Shown: positions 44,970 to 54,324 of the stretch, one piece after another | Layout of the letters: the number at the start of each line of letters is the position of its first letter | How positions within the stretch are numbered: position 1 is the first letter of the stretch | DNA from: an uncultured Bacteroidales bacterium | GTDB taxonomy: Bacteria; Bacteroidota; Bacteroidia; Bacteroidales; F082 | Length of the DNA: 64,000 nucleotides | Direction of reading: 5' to 3' | Assembly (NCBI GenBank): GCA_946185535.1 | Contig: CAMHJX010000007.1 | Span: forward strand, 1 to 64,000 | The notes under the pieces: generated by a model | Told to the model about the DNA's origin: nothing | What the model saw: only the letters and a program-made list of their open reading frames with translations | Database searches by the model: none | Translations under genes and position numbers: made by a program

Positions 44970-45377
44970 TCATCTACTTATCTTCACAATCTTCCCAACA
45001 CGTCTTTGTGCTCCAGAAAGGACAGAAAGAATATAGTATCCATCCGACACAGTACCAAGGTCAAGAACAACATCTTCTCCTTCAAGGTATTCTGACAGAA
45101 TAGGATGTCCATGCTCATCCATCAGCCGGACCAAACACTTTTCCTGTAAACCTTTTATTGTTACTTTTCCTTAAGTCGGATTAGGGAAAACCGATAAAGT
45201 GGTCTCTTTTTCCCCCATACCATCAATAAATGTGAAATGCGCTTCTAGATTCCTGTTTTGGGTTACCACGAAGCTCATGAAGGGTTGGTCGGAAACAAAA
45301 TATCCTTCTTCTGTCCATTCAACAAACACATAGTCCTCTTTGGGATGGGCGATAAGCGTAGCCGTTTGCTCCTCTTT
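44970..45377 (-). pseudogene. T9SS-tailed protein remnant with a nonsense mutation
   Basis: The frame encodes the last part of an InlB-type repeat (TATLIAHPKEDYVFVEWTEE...NRNLEAHF) and then a T9SS type A sorting domain (TTLSVFPNPT-stop-GKVTIKG ... GYYILSVLSGAQ...GKIVKISR). An in-frame TAA at 45171-45173 interrupts the conserved PNPTxGxVTI motif. It probably arose from CAA or GAA by one base change. The 5' part is missing: the remnant begins right after, and in the same frame as, the stop of the small gene at 45378. A decayed end of a once larger secreted protein. Confidence 0.8.
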
Positions 45378-45644
45378 TCATTCGTTTTTCTTCTTTTTGG
45401 CAATCGCATATCCTGCCCCAAGGCCAATGAGAGTTAGGACACCACCTCCAAGTGGAGCGGCATCCGCGTCCTGATCGCCATATAAATTGTGTTGATAGGG
45501 CAATATGGGCATTTCGTTGCTCCTAAGGAAAAACAACATTTGTTCATCGTCATATTCTATTCCGCGTTGAAACAGGCCGTCTTCGGCAAAAGCCATGCTA
45601 CTTAGTCCAAGCACAACTGCTATAGTAATTATTAATTTCTTCAT
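45378..45644 (-). CDS. Small exported protein with a LGGG-helix-KKKK C-terminus
   Basis: 88 residues from ATG 45644 (MKKLIITIAVVLGLSSMAFA signal peptide). The middle is polar (GLFQRGIEYDDEQMLFF...DQDADAAP), and the end is PLGGGVLTLIGLGAGYAIA-KKKKNE: a Gly motif, a hydrophobic helix and a basic tail. This three-part C-terminus has the logic of LPXTG or PEP-CTERM sorting signals, and small proteins of this kind are common in Bacteroidales genomes, but I know of no described transpeptidase for it. The 3' end abuts a pseudogene in the same frame, so the gene end may have been formed by a deletion; the intact TM/basic tail argues the protein itself is whole. Confidence 0.75.
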   Translation of the reverse strand: MKKLIITIAVVLGLSSMAFAEDGLFQRGIEYDDEQMLFFLRSNEMPILPYQHNLYGDQDADAAPLGGGVLTLIGLGAGYAIAKKKKNE

Positions 45645-45701
45645 CGTCGGGTATTGTTTAATCATTGATTGTTGAATTGTTTAATTGTTGTTGATAGGGG
45701 T

Positions 45702-47558
45702 TTACCTCACCACAATCTTTTGCACACGAACGTCGTCACCGTTGACAAGGCGCAACACATACGTGCCAGGTGCCATCCCGCCTGTAGAGACGCGATTCAT
45801 CGCGTCTCCTTGGCACGAAACAACGATGCGCCCCATAATATCAATCACCTGTAAAGACGCATTGGATGCGTCTCCCAACCCATCCGCAATGACGATGTCA
45901 CCATCGCTGAAATAGGCAAAGGTCCCTGAGCCTGTCGAAGGGCCATTGTCATCATTTGCGTCCACGCAAATGAAAACAATCTTGAAGCGGCTGGCATAGT
46001 CCGTTGTGCGGGCGTTAAAGCAATAGGTCGAGGTTTCCAACAGATCCACCTCCTTGCCCGTGAGATTGTCAATCAGATGCAGATAGTTCATGTCCACAAG
46101 GGAAGCGCTGACGCCGATGGTGTAGTTGCCATCCTCATAAGCCTTGAAATTGACTGGAAGCTCGCCTTGTACGTCAGAGGTGACGATGGCATAGTCCGTC
46201 CCTTCCTGCGGGATGGAGAGCTGCGGCCCATTGCCTTGGAACACAAACTTGGCCAAGGCGTCGTCAGGATTGAAACTGATGATGGCACAATCCGAAGCGG
46301 CACCACGGCCAGAGGAAGACACCGTCAATTTCAGGCTACCATGGTCTTTATTCGGGGCTGTTTGACTGAAACCGACTACTTCTCCAGCGGAAGAAGCTTT
46401 CACCATAATGCCCGTACAAGGCATAATGGCTTCGACCTCCGACGCGGCAACGGGGTCCAATTCCGTACCCTCGGCATTCAACACATAATAGCTTCTGTCG
46501 GCATAGACATTATAGGTAAAAGGATTACCAATCAAGTTCCAACCTTTTTGGGTATAGTCTGAGCCATAGCCTAATGCAACGTTTTCGACAGTGCTGTTGA
46601 GCTCACCTGCAAATCCAAGAACCACATCCTCGGTATTGGCATAAAGATACCCTCCTCCGGGATTCATGGTCAAATCGTGGTTCTTGAAATTGCGCCATTC
46701 CAACACATACGTCTGGTCAAAGGCATACAGGTCATAACCTTCCTCGTTCACCAAATTGTCGACTGTGGTATGTGACGTCCCTCCCACCAACGGAGAAGCG
46801 ATGAAGCACCATTTGTCGGAACCTGTGCCGTAGCCTTCGACGAATTTCTGTATTGTGGCATAAACGCCTTCCGTGTTGTCGCAAACCAATTGTCCGCCAT
46901 CGGCGATGATGAGCTTGGTGGCAGCATCACTGATGATGCTGTTCGCCGTGAGGGTGTAGCTTTCCATGACGGTCAGCGAAGAGCCGTCGTTCACGACCAC
47001 TCTATACACTTCAGCATCCTGATCGAGTTGACAAGGTGCGTTGACGATGACAAGGTCATAATTGGACGGTATGGCATTGCTTTCCCAATTGTCAGCCAGC
47101 GACCATAATGAATTAACCGTTCCATTAAAGACGAATTGTGTTGAATTGGTGGTGAACGGAAACACGTAAGGGTCACGGGGAATGCCGTAAGAATCGTCAG
47201 CGACGAATGTGTAGGTGACATCACAGGTCACATCAACCTCTGCCTGAGTCACATGATTCCAAAGTTTGAACGTCATCACCATACCTGCCTCGCCATTCAC
47301 CGTCAGATAGGCAAAATACCGATCCTTGAGCGGCTCATACTCGCATCTGTAGCTGCCACGACACTCACCGTCGCAAAATGCACCTATCTCCAAATCCTCA
47401 CTCCGCTGTTCCAAACCATTGATGGAAAGGACGGAAACGAAAGTGGCATTATAGGCATACTGATTGGGGTTCCAGGTCCAATGCTCTCCCTCGGCATACG
47501 ACAGACAAGAGGCCGACAAGAGCAACGCCATTGCTAAAAATCTAATAACCTTTTTCAT
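45702..47558 (-). CDS. T9SS-sorted surface protein with palindromic repeats in its tail
   Basis: 618 residues. A signal peptide (about 1-22) is followed by a 110-residue module (NATFVSVLSINGLEQ...GAFCDGECRGS) shared with the proteins at 47581, 54325 and 59885. The middle is beta-helix-like (NWESNAIPSNYDLVIV, KLIIADGGQLVCDN) with a GWNLIGNPFTYNVY stretch also seen in the LRR protein. The C-terminal T9SS type A domain runs FSDGDIVIADGL...LQVIDIMGRIV...MAPGTYVLRLVNG...QKIVVR. Two palindromic repeats (45783-45808, 45853-45872) are translated within this tail as GDAMNRVSTGG and GDASNAS. No enzyme domain seen. Confidence 0.82.
   Translation of the reverse strand: MKKVIRFLAMALLLSASCLSYAEGEHWTWNPNQYAYNATFVSVLSINGLEQRSEDLEIGAFCDGECRGSYRCEYEPLKDRYFAYLTVNGEAGMVMTFKLWNHVTQAEVDVTCDVTYTFVADDSYGIPRDPYVFPFTTNSTQFVFNGTVNSLWSLADNWESNAIPSNYDLVIVNAPCQLDQDAEVYRVVVNDGSSLTVMESYTLTANSIISDAATKLIIADGGQLVCDNTEGVYATIQKFVEGYGTGSDKWCFIASPLVGGTSHTTVDNLVNEEGYDLYAFDQTYVLEWRNFKNHDLTMNPGGGYLYANTEDVVLGFAGELNSTVENVALGYGSDYTQKGWNLIGNPFTYNVYADRSYYVLNAEGTELDPVAASEVEAIMPCTGIMVKASSAGEVVGFSQTAPNKDHGSLKLTVSSSGRGAASDCAIISFNPDDALAKFVFQGNGPQLSIPQEGTDYAIVTSDVQGELPVNFKAYEDGNYTIGVSASLVDMNYLHLIDNLTGKEVDLLETSTYCFNARTTDYASRFKIVFICVDANDDNGPSTGSGTFAYFSDGDIVIADGLGDASNASLQVIDIMGRIVVSCQGDAMNRVSTGGMAPGTYVLRLVNGDDVRVQKIVVR
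45783..45872. repeat. Two GAGACG-type palindromes inside a T9SS gene
   Basis: GAGACGCGAT-TC-ATCGCGTCTC (45787-45808, preceded by TGTA) and AGACGCAT-TGG-ATGCGTCT (45854-45872, preceded by TGTA). They share the TGTA(G/A)AGACG start with the frdA insertion but have different inner stems, each fully self-complementary. Confidence 0.8.
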
Positions 47559-47580
47559 ATTTCTAATTGATTTGGTTTTC

Positions 47581-50010
47581 TTATTGAATGATCAGTTTTC
47601 TGTAATAGGCTCTGTTGGAAGCACCATGTACACGGATGACATAGGTGCCTGGAGCCAATGTCTCACTTATCCTGAATGATGTGCCGTTGACTTCCATCTT
47701 GCTGACCAACACATCAAGCACATTATAAATATCCACATGAACTGTGCCCTCATCCTCTGGCAATTCGAGACGGACCTCTCCGCCACGCTTTACAGGATTG
47801 GGGAAGAGACTCAGCAAGGTCTCATTCTCTTGCAGGCCAGTGGTACTGCCGAAATGCAATGCCATAGGATTGTCGAGACTGCCAAGGACTGCGTTGACGG
47901 CAAAAATGCAGGTTTCGTCAGCCTGGCTGAAGTATTCAACGCCCTTGTCCGCGCTATAGAGTCTGAACGTGATGCCCATACCCTCATCACCCAAAACAGG
48001 CAACAAGGCATAGTAACTGTCACGGCGGGCATTATACTGGAGTCTTGTACTACCCAAGCAGGTGCCATTACAGAAGGCAGCCACTTCATAGCTATCGGAA
48101 CGCAGCTCCTCACCATCGAGGAAAACCAAAGCCACAATGCTCATATTGTCAGCAAATGTGTGGAAGTTGGCTCTCCAGTTGGTGGCTTCTGCAACTTCTT
48201 CGGCAACACATCCTCGGCTTTCGCTGTATTTGAAGCTATGGCTGCGCTGTGCCTTATACATATAACCCATTCCCGGATACATATTGTTCAGGCTTCCGAA
48301 CCATCCGTCATCACCGTCGTAAACCGAGAATTGGCTTATCGACTTCAACAGGTCGCCATCATCGGGATCGAGCTGTGACAAAGAGCTGTTGACCGATTGC
48401 GTTGAGGCCAAGGGATAGCCTATCCATGTCCAATTTGACGAAAGGTCAATGTTAAGTTGGGAGGCATTCACGGGGACGCCGCTCAAGCTGAAATCGACGT
48501 CCGACGAAGTCTGCACCAAATACATGTACCGGTTGTCAAGCGAATTAAGGCTTCCATACCAACCGTCTCCATAATTCATGACGAAGCCATCTTGTTGCGA
48601 TTTGATGTTGAGGCCGCTCTCACCCAAACCATTCTCCAGCTGTTCAAGACCGCCGCCGCTCACATTGACATAGGTGCTCCACCAGTTCCAACCTTGAGCC
48701 AGCTCGTACTGCACGCTGACCGTGGATGAAGGTTCAAATTCGGCCACCAGTTCGAGGTTATCGTGGATGGCAAAAGTATAGACATAGTCTTCTGATACGG
48801 TTACACCATTGAGCATCCAACGTCTGAAGGCATATTCCCCAGTAGGAATGGCGGTGAGGGTCACTTGCGAGTCATACACATAGGTTCCTGCGCCCGTCAC
48901 AGTTCCGCCCTCTTCGGGTGAAACCACAACCGACACGAAAAGATTATAGTTGCCATACTCAAAGTCAGGCTCCGCCTTCATCTCTTCCACATTGCCGGCA
49001 TTGTCCTCGCCTAAGCAGTAGAACCGATAGCAATGGTTGTATTCAGTCGGGAAGACTGCCTCTGTCCCAGCCAAATATGTGTCGTAATACTGATAGGGTG
49101 CGTAGTTGTCCGAGACATAAAGCTTGTACTGCTTCAGTCCACTCCCTCCTTCATCGTCCTCACCTGTGAACTGTAGCAAAAGCTCGTTGACCAAGCCGTC
49201 GTCAGAGCCTGTCATTTGGGTTGTGGGCGGCAAGGCATCCACGGTGTTGTGCCACACGTTGGTGGGGAGCGGCTCGTTGACATCGAAGACGATGGAAGCT
49301 GTTGCCGTGACCACATCGCCTGTGACGCATGCTGAGGCTTTGGGTCTGATGGTGAACGTCACGAAGCCTTCACCGTTGTGACTCTCATCGTTGATGGGCA
49401 GGAAACCCTGTTGTGTTCCTTGCGGTGGCAAGCCCGTGGCGGGGTCGATGCTTTCGAAGATCCAGAAGGCTTCGTTGGTGACCACATCGATGCCGGCCAC
49501 CACATCCACATAGAGTCCCATGTCCTCTGTCATGTCCAATCGCTGTTGGTAAGTGGCGAAGTTACCCTCGACGGCGAAGATATGGCTGCCAAAGCCGAAG
49601 GAACCAACGGCGAAAGTGGCGATGTCGGCCTTGGCGTGCAGCGGCAGCCGGATTTCGACCATTTGTGCCGCAGCGGTGGCAAAGTCGGGGTCGTTCTCGA
49701 AGTAGATGGTGTAAGGCAGCGAGGCCGTCAACGACACCCATTGCAAGGTATCACCCGGAGCATCGTAGCCCACGGTTCCAATGATTTCATTGGGGTCTTG
49801 TGGGGCGAAGACTGAGATGTCGGCATTTGCGGCGATTAAAGCATCAACGATTCTTTTTTGTTCTTCGTCTAGTGCTTGGTAGCCTTGGTAACATCTGACC
49901 CAATTTTTCCTAGGTCTATGTGGTTTTTGTGCATTAGCCTGATTAGCCAATCCTATCAACAAGCAGATAAGAATCACTATTGTTGTTCTTATAGTATTCA
50001 TTTTTTTCAT
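47581..50010 (-). CDS. T9SS-sorted multidomain surface protein
   Basis: 809 residues. After a signal peptide (about 1-27) comes a region typical of the tail of giant Bacteroidota proteins (APQDPNEIIGTVGYDAPG, LPYTIYFENDPDFATAAAQ, VGSFGFG, FDVNEPLPTNVWHNTVDALPP; I recall this as a DUF7619-like domain). Then follow an InlB-type repeat, one GWNWWSTY/NWTWIGYP domain, the NMSIVALVFLDGEEL...AFCNGTCLGS module, and a T9SS type A tail (LSLFPNPVKRGGEV...GTYVIRVHG...YYRKLIIQ). It is 16 bases from the RHS gene. Since this tail is usually fused to CARDB-rich proteins, it may act with the CARDB protein upstream. Confidence 0.83.
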   Translation of the reverse strand: MKKMNTIRTTIVILICLLIGLANQANAQKPHRPRKNWVRCYQGYQALDEEQKRIVDALIAANADISVFAPQDPNEIIGTVGYDAPGDTLQWVSLTASLPYTIYFENDPDFATAAAQMVEIRLPLHAKADIATFAVGSFGFGSHIFAVEGNFATYQQRLDMTEDMGLYVDVVAGIDVVTNEAFWIFESIDPATGLPPQGTQQGFLPINDESHNGEGFVTFTIRPKASACVTGDVVTATASIVFDVNEPLPTNVWHNTVDALPPTTQMTGSDDGLVNELLLQFTGEDDEGGSGLKQYKLYVSDNYAPYQYYDTYLAGTEAVFPTEYNHCYRFYCLGEDNAGNVEEMKAEPDFEYGNYNLFVSVVVSPEEGGTVTGAGTYVYDSQVTLTAIPTGEYAFRRWMLNGVTVSEDYVYTFAIHDNLELVAEFEPSSTVSVQYELAQGWNWWSTYVNVSGGGLEQLENGLGESGLNIKSQQDGFVMNYGDGWYGSLNSLDNRYMYLVQTSSDVDFSLSGVPVNASQLNIDLSSNWTWIGYPLASTQSVNSSLSQLDPDDGDLLKSISQFSVYDGDDGWFGSLNNMYPGMGYMYKAQRSHSFKYSESRGCVAEEVAEATNWRANFHTFADNMSIVALVFLDGEELRSDSYEVAAFCNGTCLGSTRLQYNARRDSYYALLPVLGDEGMGITFRLYSADKGVEYFSQADETCIFAVNAVLGSLDNPMALHFGSTTGLQENETLLSLFPNPVKRGGEVRLELPEDEGTVHVDIYNVLDVLVSKMEVNGTSFRISETLAPGTYVIRVHGASNRAYYRKLIIQ

Positions 50011-50026
50011 TATTTATTAATGTTAA

Positions 50027-53000
50027 TTAATCAAACCAACTTTTTACCGTATTAACGAAATCTTTTCTTCTAGCTCCCCGTCTCATCATCTTTTCCGCAT
50101 GAGCATCAGAAAATGGTATTCCTGTCATATAATAGAACTCGTTGGTTGGTTTATTTTGGGCTATATTATATGCCTTTTGCTGTTGTCTAGTAGCATTTTC
50201 ATAATCTGACCCGTTTGCAACAAAGGCAAGGCAATCAGCTTCCATAATATCAACCCACTGGTCTCTAGCCTTTCCCGCTTCTCTACCCATACCTTCAAAC
50301 ACGTCTTGAGATAATCCAGCATAATAACCTGCATCATTAAGAGCTTGATTCCAAGCCCCTTTTAATATTCTTAAACCTGAGCTTAAACCGCCAGAAGAAT
50401 TCCCGTTAAAAGCATCCTTCGTTACATTCCAAGCCTCTCTTAATCCACCTCGAATTGCCCCTTCAAAAGCACCTACTGTTCCACATATAGGAGCCGCAAG
50501 CACTGTTCCAACAAACTTGGAATCAGCAGCATATTCTTCCTCAAATGTAGCAAAACCTTTTTTACTCCATGGCCAAACGCCAGATTTATCCCAAAGCCTA
50601 ATCATCTCAACTCCACCTTGAATCTCTGCAATCAAATCTCCTGCTGCACTAAGACTTTTAGGACCTAAAGCAGAAAGGACACTACCGCCATCTGAAATAC
50701 CGCCCATAAAGGCATCAAACTTTGTCTCGGTAGAAGCTGGATTATTATTCTCATACGAATATGTATTCATAGATTTAACATAAACCAAAACATCCTGTTC
50801 CGTATATCGTCCCTGAGTTGTATTATAGTTTCTATCGGAAGTATGATAACTGCCAGTATAATCATCCATATAATTTCCTTCGTACAAAAACGGCATTTCC
50901 GTAGACACATCTCTTGAAAAAACAGTTGTTTTACCAAAAGGGTCATACGAATACCGTTCACTTATGGCATTATTGTCATCAATTAGCAACGTAGTCGAAC
51001 CGAGCTGATCTTTTTGAAGATAATAGGAATTGTTACCTTTTATAAACTTGACTATGTCTTTGGTGTTTTGACCATAAACAAATGATGAAACCAGATTCCC
51101 ATAATCATCATTTTCTTCTATCATCATATTTCTTGCATAATGATAATTCTCCGTCTGGCTTACACTTGGCACTTGGCGTTGAATCATACGACCTAATGCA
51201 TCATATTTATATATTACAGAATTACCATTATCAACGCTAACTCGCCTATTATTACCGTCATATTGATACGTATGGATTCCATCATTTGTCAAATTTCCGT
51301 TATCATCATAAACCATATTCTGATTGCTGCCTGGCCCAATGATAGATGTATATGCATTCATCATATTAGTCGAAAAGTGAGTCGTAACACCGTTTTCAAT
51401 GACATCCGTGCGATTCCCCAAACCATCCAATCCATACGAAATATGGCAAGCAGGTGCGGCTATCAAATAATCATTATTCATTTCACCCCTTTGATAATCT
51501 ACCAAGCGATCCAATGCATCATAAGTATAGGACTGGCTATCCTCAACATTAATCATGTCTTTCCTTGCCAAAAGATTATTCGAAGCATCATAGACAAGCT
51601 GATAATCAATAGTGTTATGATTATCATACAAATGATTCATTCGTCCCAGCTCATCATACGCATAATTGGTAACAGCACTGTTTGCGTATGTTCTGCTTAT
51701 CACATTTCCTGCATTGTTGTATTCAAACGAAGCCACCACTCCTCCATTTACATAAACGCCTGTTGTTCGTGAGCGTAAATCACGTGTCTCCATAACCTGC
51801 TTTCCACTAGGATAGGTAATTCCAACAGTTCTATTAGCGGTATTATAAGAATAGGTTGTCAATGCACCGTTCATTTCTTCGGACAACAACCTTCCAACTG
51901 CATCACGAGTAAAGATGGAAGTCGCGTTTTGATTAGATGCACTTATAAGATTTCCAGCCAAATCATATTGGAAAGCAGAATACTCATTAGTTCTATCAGA
52001 ACTTTGTATAGTCGTCAGCCTGTCTACAGCGTCGTAAGTCAAAGTAGTTTGCTCTCCTGCTTCATTTTCTTGCAATGTAATGTTACCTTTGCCATCATAC
52101 CAAAAGCGGCGAGTTTTTCCATTGGGAAAAGTAACTTTTTTCAACTGATACAACAAATCATACTCGCATGTGGTCGTGTTACCATTGGCATCCGTCACAG
52201 ATACAAGATTTCCATTGCTATTGTAACTATAGGAAGTCATGTAATTCAAAGCATTAGTATGTGTCACCATATTGCCTTTGGCATCATAAGACAGTATTGT
52301 GGCATTTCCGTTTCTGTCCATATAGGTCAACAAATTGCCCTTGTTGTCATAGGAAAGATACTCGGAATTGCCCATAGCATCAGTATGTTGGATTAGACGG
52401 CCCAGTGCATCGTATGTAAAATAATCCGAATACCCTAAAGCATTTTCTATCTGAATGACGTTGTTATTGGCATCATAATGACATACATAGAAAGTTCCCA
52501 TCTGGTCTGAAGCAGATATCACTCGCCCCAATGCATCATATTGGTAAACTATGTTTTCTCCATTCGCCAAACTCACACCTACTAAATCACCAACATTGTC
52601 ATAAGCACGTCTTATGGTGTCATTAATAGCATCGATACTCATCACCAATTGATTGTTGTCGCCATAAACAAAACAGTTCTCATGGTTCATAGCATCCACA
52701 AATTTTGTCAACCGATTACCCGAATAACAGAATTGGATATGGGCTCCTTCAGGACTAAACGCACTGATTAATTGTCCTATGGCATCGTATGAAAACGTAA
52801 AAGTATGATCCAACGCATCCGTATATCCCACCATATTTCCTTTTCGGTCATATTGCATTTGGGTGCTGAAATTCAATCCATCTATGGCCTCAATAAGGTA
52901 TTCCGCGTTATCGTAAACAAATGTCGAAACCGCCCCATTAGGATCCGTCAGCGTCAGTGGCAGACCTGCCTGATTATAAGTGATGGTCGTCACATTCCCC

Positions 53001-54304
53001 AACGGGTCGGTTATGGAAATGAAATTCCCATAGCCGTCATAACCATAGTGGGACGTGTTGCCATTCGCATTTGTGAAAGTAACCGGTTGCCCATACTGAT
53101 TATAGGTCATACTCAACGAATAATTCAACGGCCCATTCATCTGCAGAAGGTCGCCATGAGAGTCATACTGGTAATTGTAGGAATGCCCCATCTTGTCCGT
53201 ATAGGAAGTCACCTTGTTGAACGCACTCTCATAGGTGTAATACTCGGTGTTTCCCAATGGGTCGGTAATCGACAAACAGTTGCCGTTTTGGTCGTAAGTA
53301 TAAGTATAGGCATGTCCATTGGCATCCTCGCGACGAATCAGGTTGTTGTCGTCGTCGTAGGCGAACTTGGTGCTGGTACCCATGTTGACATTCACAATTT
53401 CGGCCAAACGGCCTGCCTCGTCCCATATGTATTTGGAATACTGGTTATTGGCATCCTTTAAATAGTCAATGAACACCGTCTGCCGCTTAGCTATCTCATA
53501 TCGGATGGACTTGTCGGTGAGGTCAGTCTTCACACGGTGTGCCATACCGTCAACATTGTAGCTGACATAGGTGGAATAACCTTCGGCATCGGTGAAGGTC
53601 TTGATGCGGTTGTCCTTGTCGTAGGCATAATACACGGAATAACCCATCGGGTCGGTCACGCAGGTCAAGTTGCCTTTTTCGTCGTATTGGTAGCTCCATG
53701 TGCGGTTGTCGAACGAGGTGCTCAGGCCAACCAGCAGACTGTCGGCCCAAGTGAAGTTGAGCGAACGACCGCTGATGTCGGTGGCGGTGGCGAGATTGCC
53801 TTCTTGATAAACGTAGGTAATCGTGTTATCGTAACGGTCTTTCACCAAGGTCACCTTCTTACTCTCTGCATCGGCAAAATAGTATTTGGTGCCGTCCTTG
53901 TAGGTAAGCAGATAGCCGTTACCTTCGATGCTGAGGGTGCTGAAGACCCCGGCAGGCGCCTCGAAGCTGTTTCCATAACGGGTAAACAGGTCTTGCCGAC
54001 CGTCACCTTGCTCGATGATGATACCCAACGAATCCTCGATGTAGCGCAATTCACCGCCAAGGCTCCAGCCGTTGCCGTAGCCATAGTTCTTCTTGTTGGA
54101 AGAACTGTTGTAGTAGAACACGGCTTCAAGACGCATGTTCCTGTTGCTCACAGAGACATCGGGTCTTTGATAGAACAGAACCCCATTATAGCTGTTCACA
54201 TAAATCCCGTTGGGACATTCCACCTTAGGACGGATGATGTTCTGGGCTTGCACAGCCATCATCGCCAACAGCGTGACGGCCAATATGATTAGTCTTTTCT
54301 TCAT
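50027..54304 (-). CDS. RHS-repeat protein with unrecognised C-terminal domain
   Basis: 1425 residues from ATG 54304 (MKKRLIILAVTLLAMMAVQA signal peptide); ATG 54322 is an alternative start. More than 30 YD/RHS repeats (GNLTCVTDPMGYSVYYAYD type) run from about 160 to 1150, ending in a degenerate RHS core (YDPFGKTTVFSRDVS...NTYSYENNNPAS). The last about 200 residues after the core (from GGISDGGSVLSALG) are not recognised; in RHS toxins this is where a variable effector domain sits. No immunity-type gene follows. Sequence from about 53100 down to 50027 is clearly more AT-rich than the first 400 codons, suggesting a recombinant gene. It lies between a CARDB gene (20-base gap) and a T9SS-tailed gene (16-base gap). 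Confidence 0.88.
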   Translation of the reverse strand: MKKRLIILAVTLLAMMAVQAQNIIRPKVECPNGIYVNSYNGVLFYQRPDVSVSNRNMRLEAVFYYNSSSNKKNYGYGNGWSLGGELRYIEDSLGIIIEQGDGRQDLFTRYGNSFEAPAGVFSTLSIEGNGYLLTYKDGTKYYFADAESKKVTLVKDRYDNTITYVYQEGNLATATDISGRSLNFTWADSLLVGLSTSFDNRTWSYQYDEKGNLTCVTDPMGYSVYYAYDKDNRIKTFTDAEGYSTYVSYNVDGMAHRVKTDLTDKSIRYEIAKRQTVFIDYLKDANNQYSKYIWDEAGRLAEIVNVNMGTSTKFAYDDDNNLIRREDANGHAYTYTYDQNGNCLSITDPLGNTEYYTYESAFNKVTSYTDKMGHSYNYQYDSHGDLLQMNGPLNYSLSMTYNQYGQPVTFTNANGNTSHYGYDGYGNFISITDPLGNVTTITYNQAGLPLTLTDPNGAVSTFVYDNAEYLIEAIDGLNFSTQMQYDRKGNMVGYTDALDHTFTFSYDAIGQLISAFSPEGAHIQFCYSGNRLTKFVDAMNHENCFVYGDNNQLVMSIDAINDTIRRAYDNVGDLVGVSLANGENIVYQYDALGRVISASDQMGTFYVCHYDANNNVIQIENALGYSDYFTYDALGRLIQHTDAMGNSEYLSYDNKGNLLTYMDRNGNATILSYDAKGNMVTHTNALNYMTSYSYNSNGNLVSVTDANGNTTTCEYDLLYQLKKVTFPNGKTRRFWYDGKGNITLQENEAGEQTTLTYDAVDRLTTIQSSDRTNEYSAFQYDLAGNLISASNQNATSIFTRDAVGRLLSEEMNGALTTYSYNTANRTVGITYPSGKQVMETRDLRSRTTGVYVNGGVVASFEYNNAGNVISRTYANSAVTNYAYDELGRMNHLYDNHNTIDYQLVYDASNNLLARKDMINVEDSQSYTYDALDRLVDYQRGEMNNDYLIAAPACHISYGLDGLGNRTDVIENGVTTHFSTNMMNAYTSIIGPGSNQNMVYDDNGNLTNDGIHTYQYDGNNRRVSVDNGNSVIYKYDALGRMIQRQVPSVSQTENYHYARNMMIEENDDYGNLVSSFVYGQNTKDIVKFIKGNNSYYLQKDQLGSTTLLIDDNNAISERYSYDPFGKTTVFSRDVSTEMPFLYEGNYMDDYTGSYHTSDRNYNTTQGRYTEQDVLVYVKSMNTYSYENNNPASTETKFDAFMGGISDGGSVLSALGPKSLSAAGDLIAEIQGGVEMIRLWDKSGVWPWSKKGFATFEEEYAADSKFVGTVLAAPICGTVGAFEGAIRGGLREAWNVTKDAFNGNSSGGLSSGLRILKGAWNQALNDAGYYAGLSQDVFEGMGREAGKARDQWVDIMEADCLAFVANGSDYENATRQQQKAYNIAQNKPTNEFYYMTGIPFSDAHAEKMMRRGARRKDFVNTVKSWFD

Positions 54305-54324
54305 AATATGTGAGTTTTTCATTG

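Noticed and set aside
50027-50700. Known nuclease or deaminase toxin at the RHS C-terminus
   Set aside because: No HNH, deaminase or other toxin motif could be seen, so no toxin is claimed.
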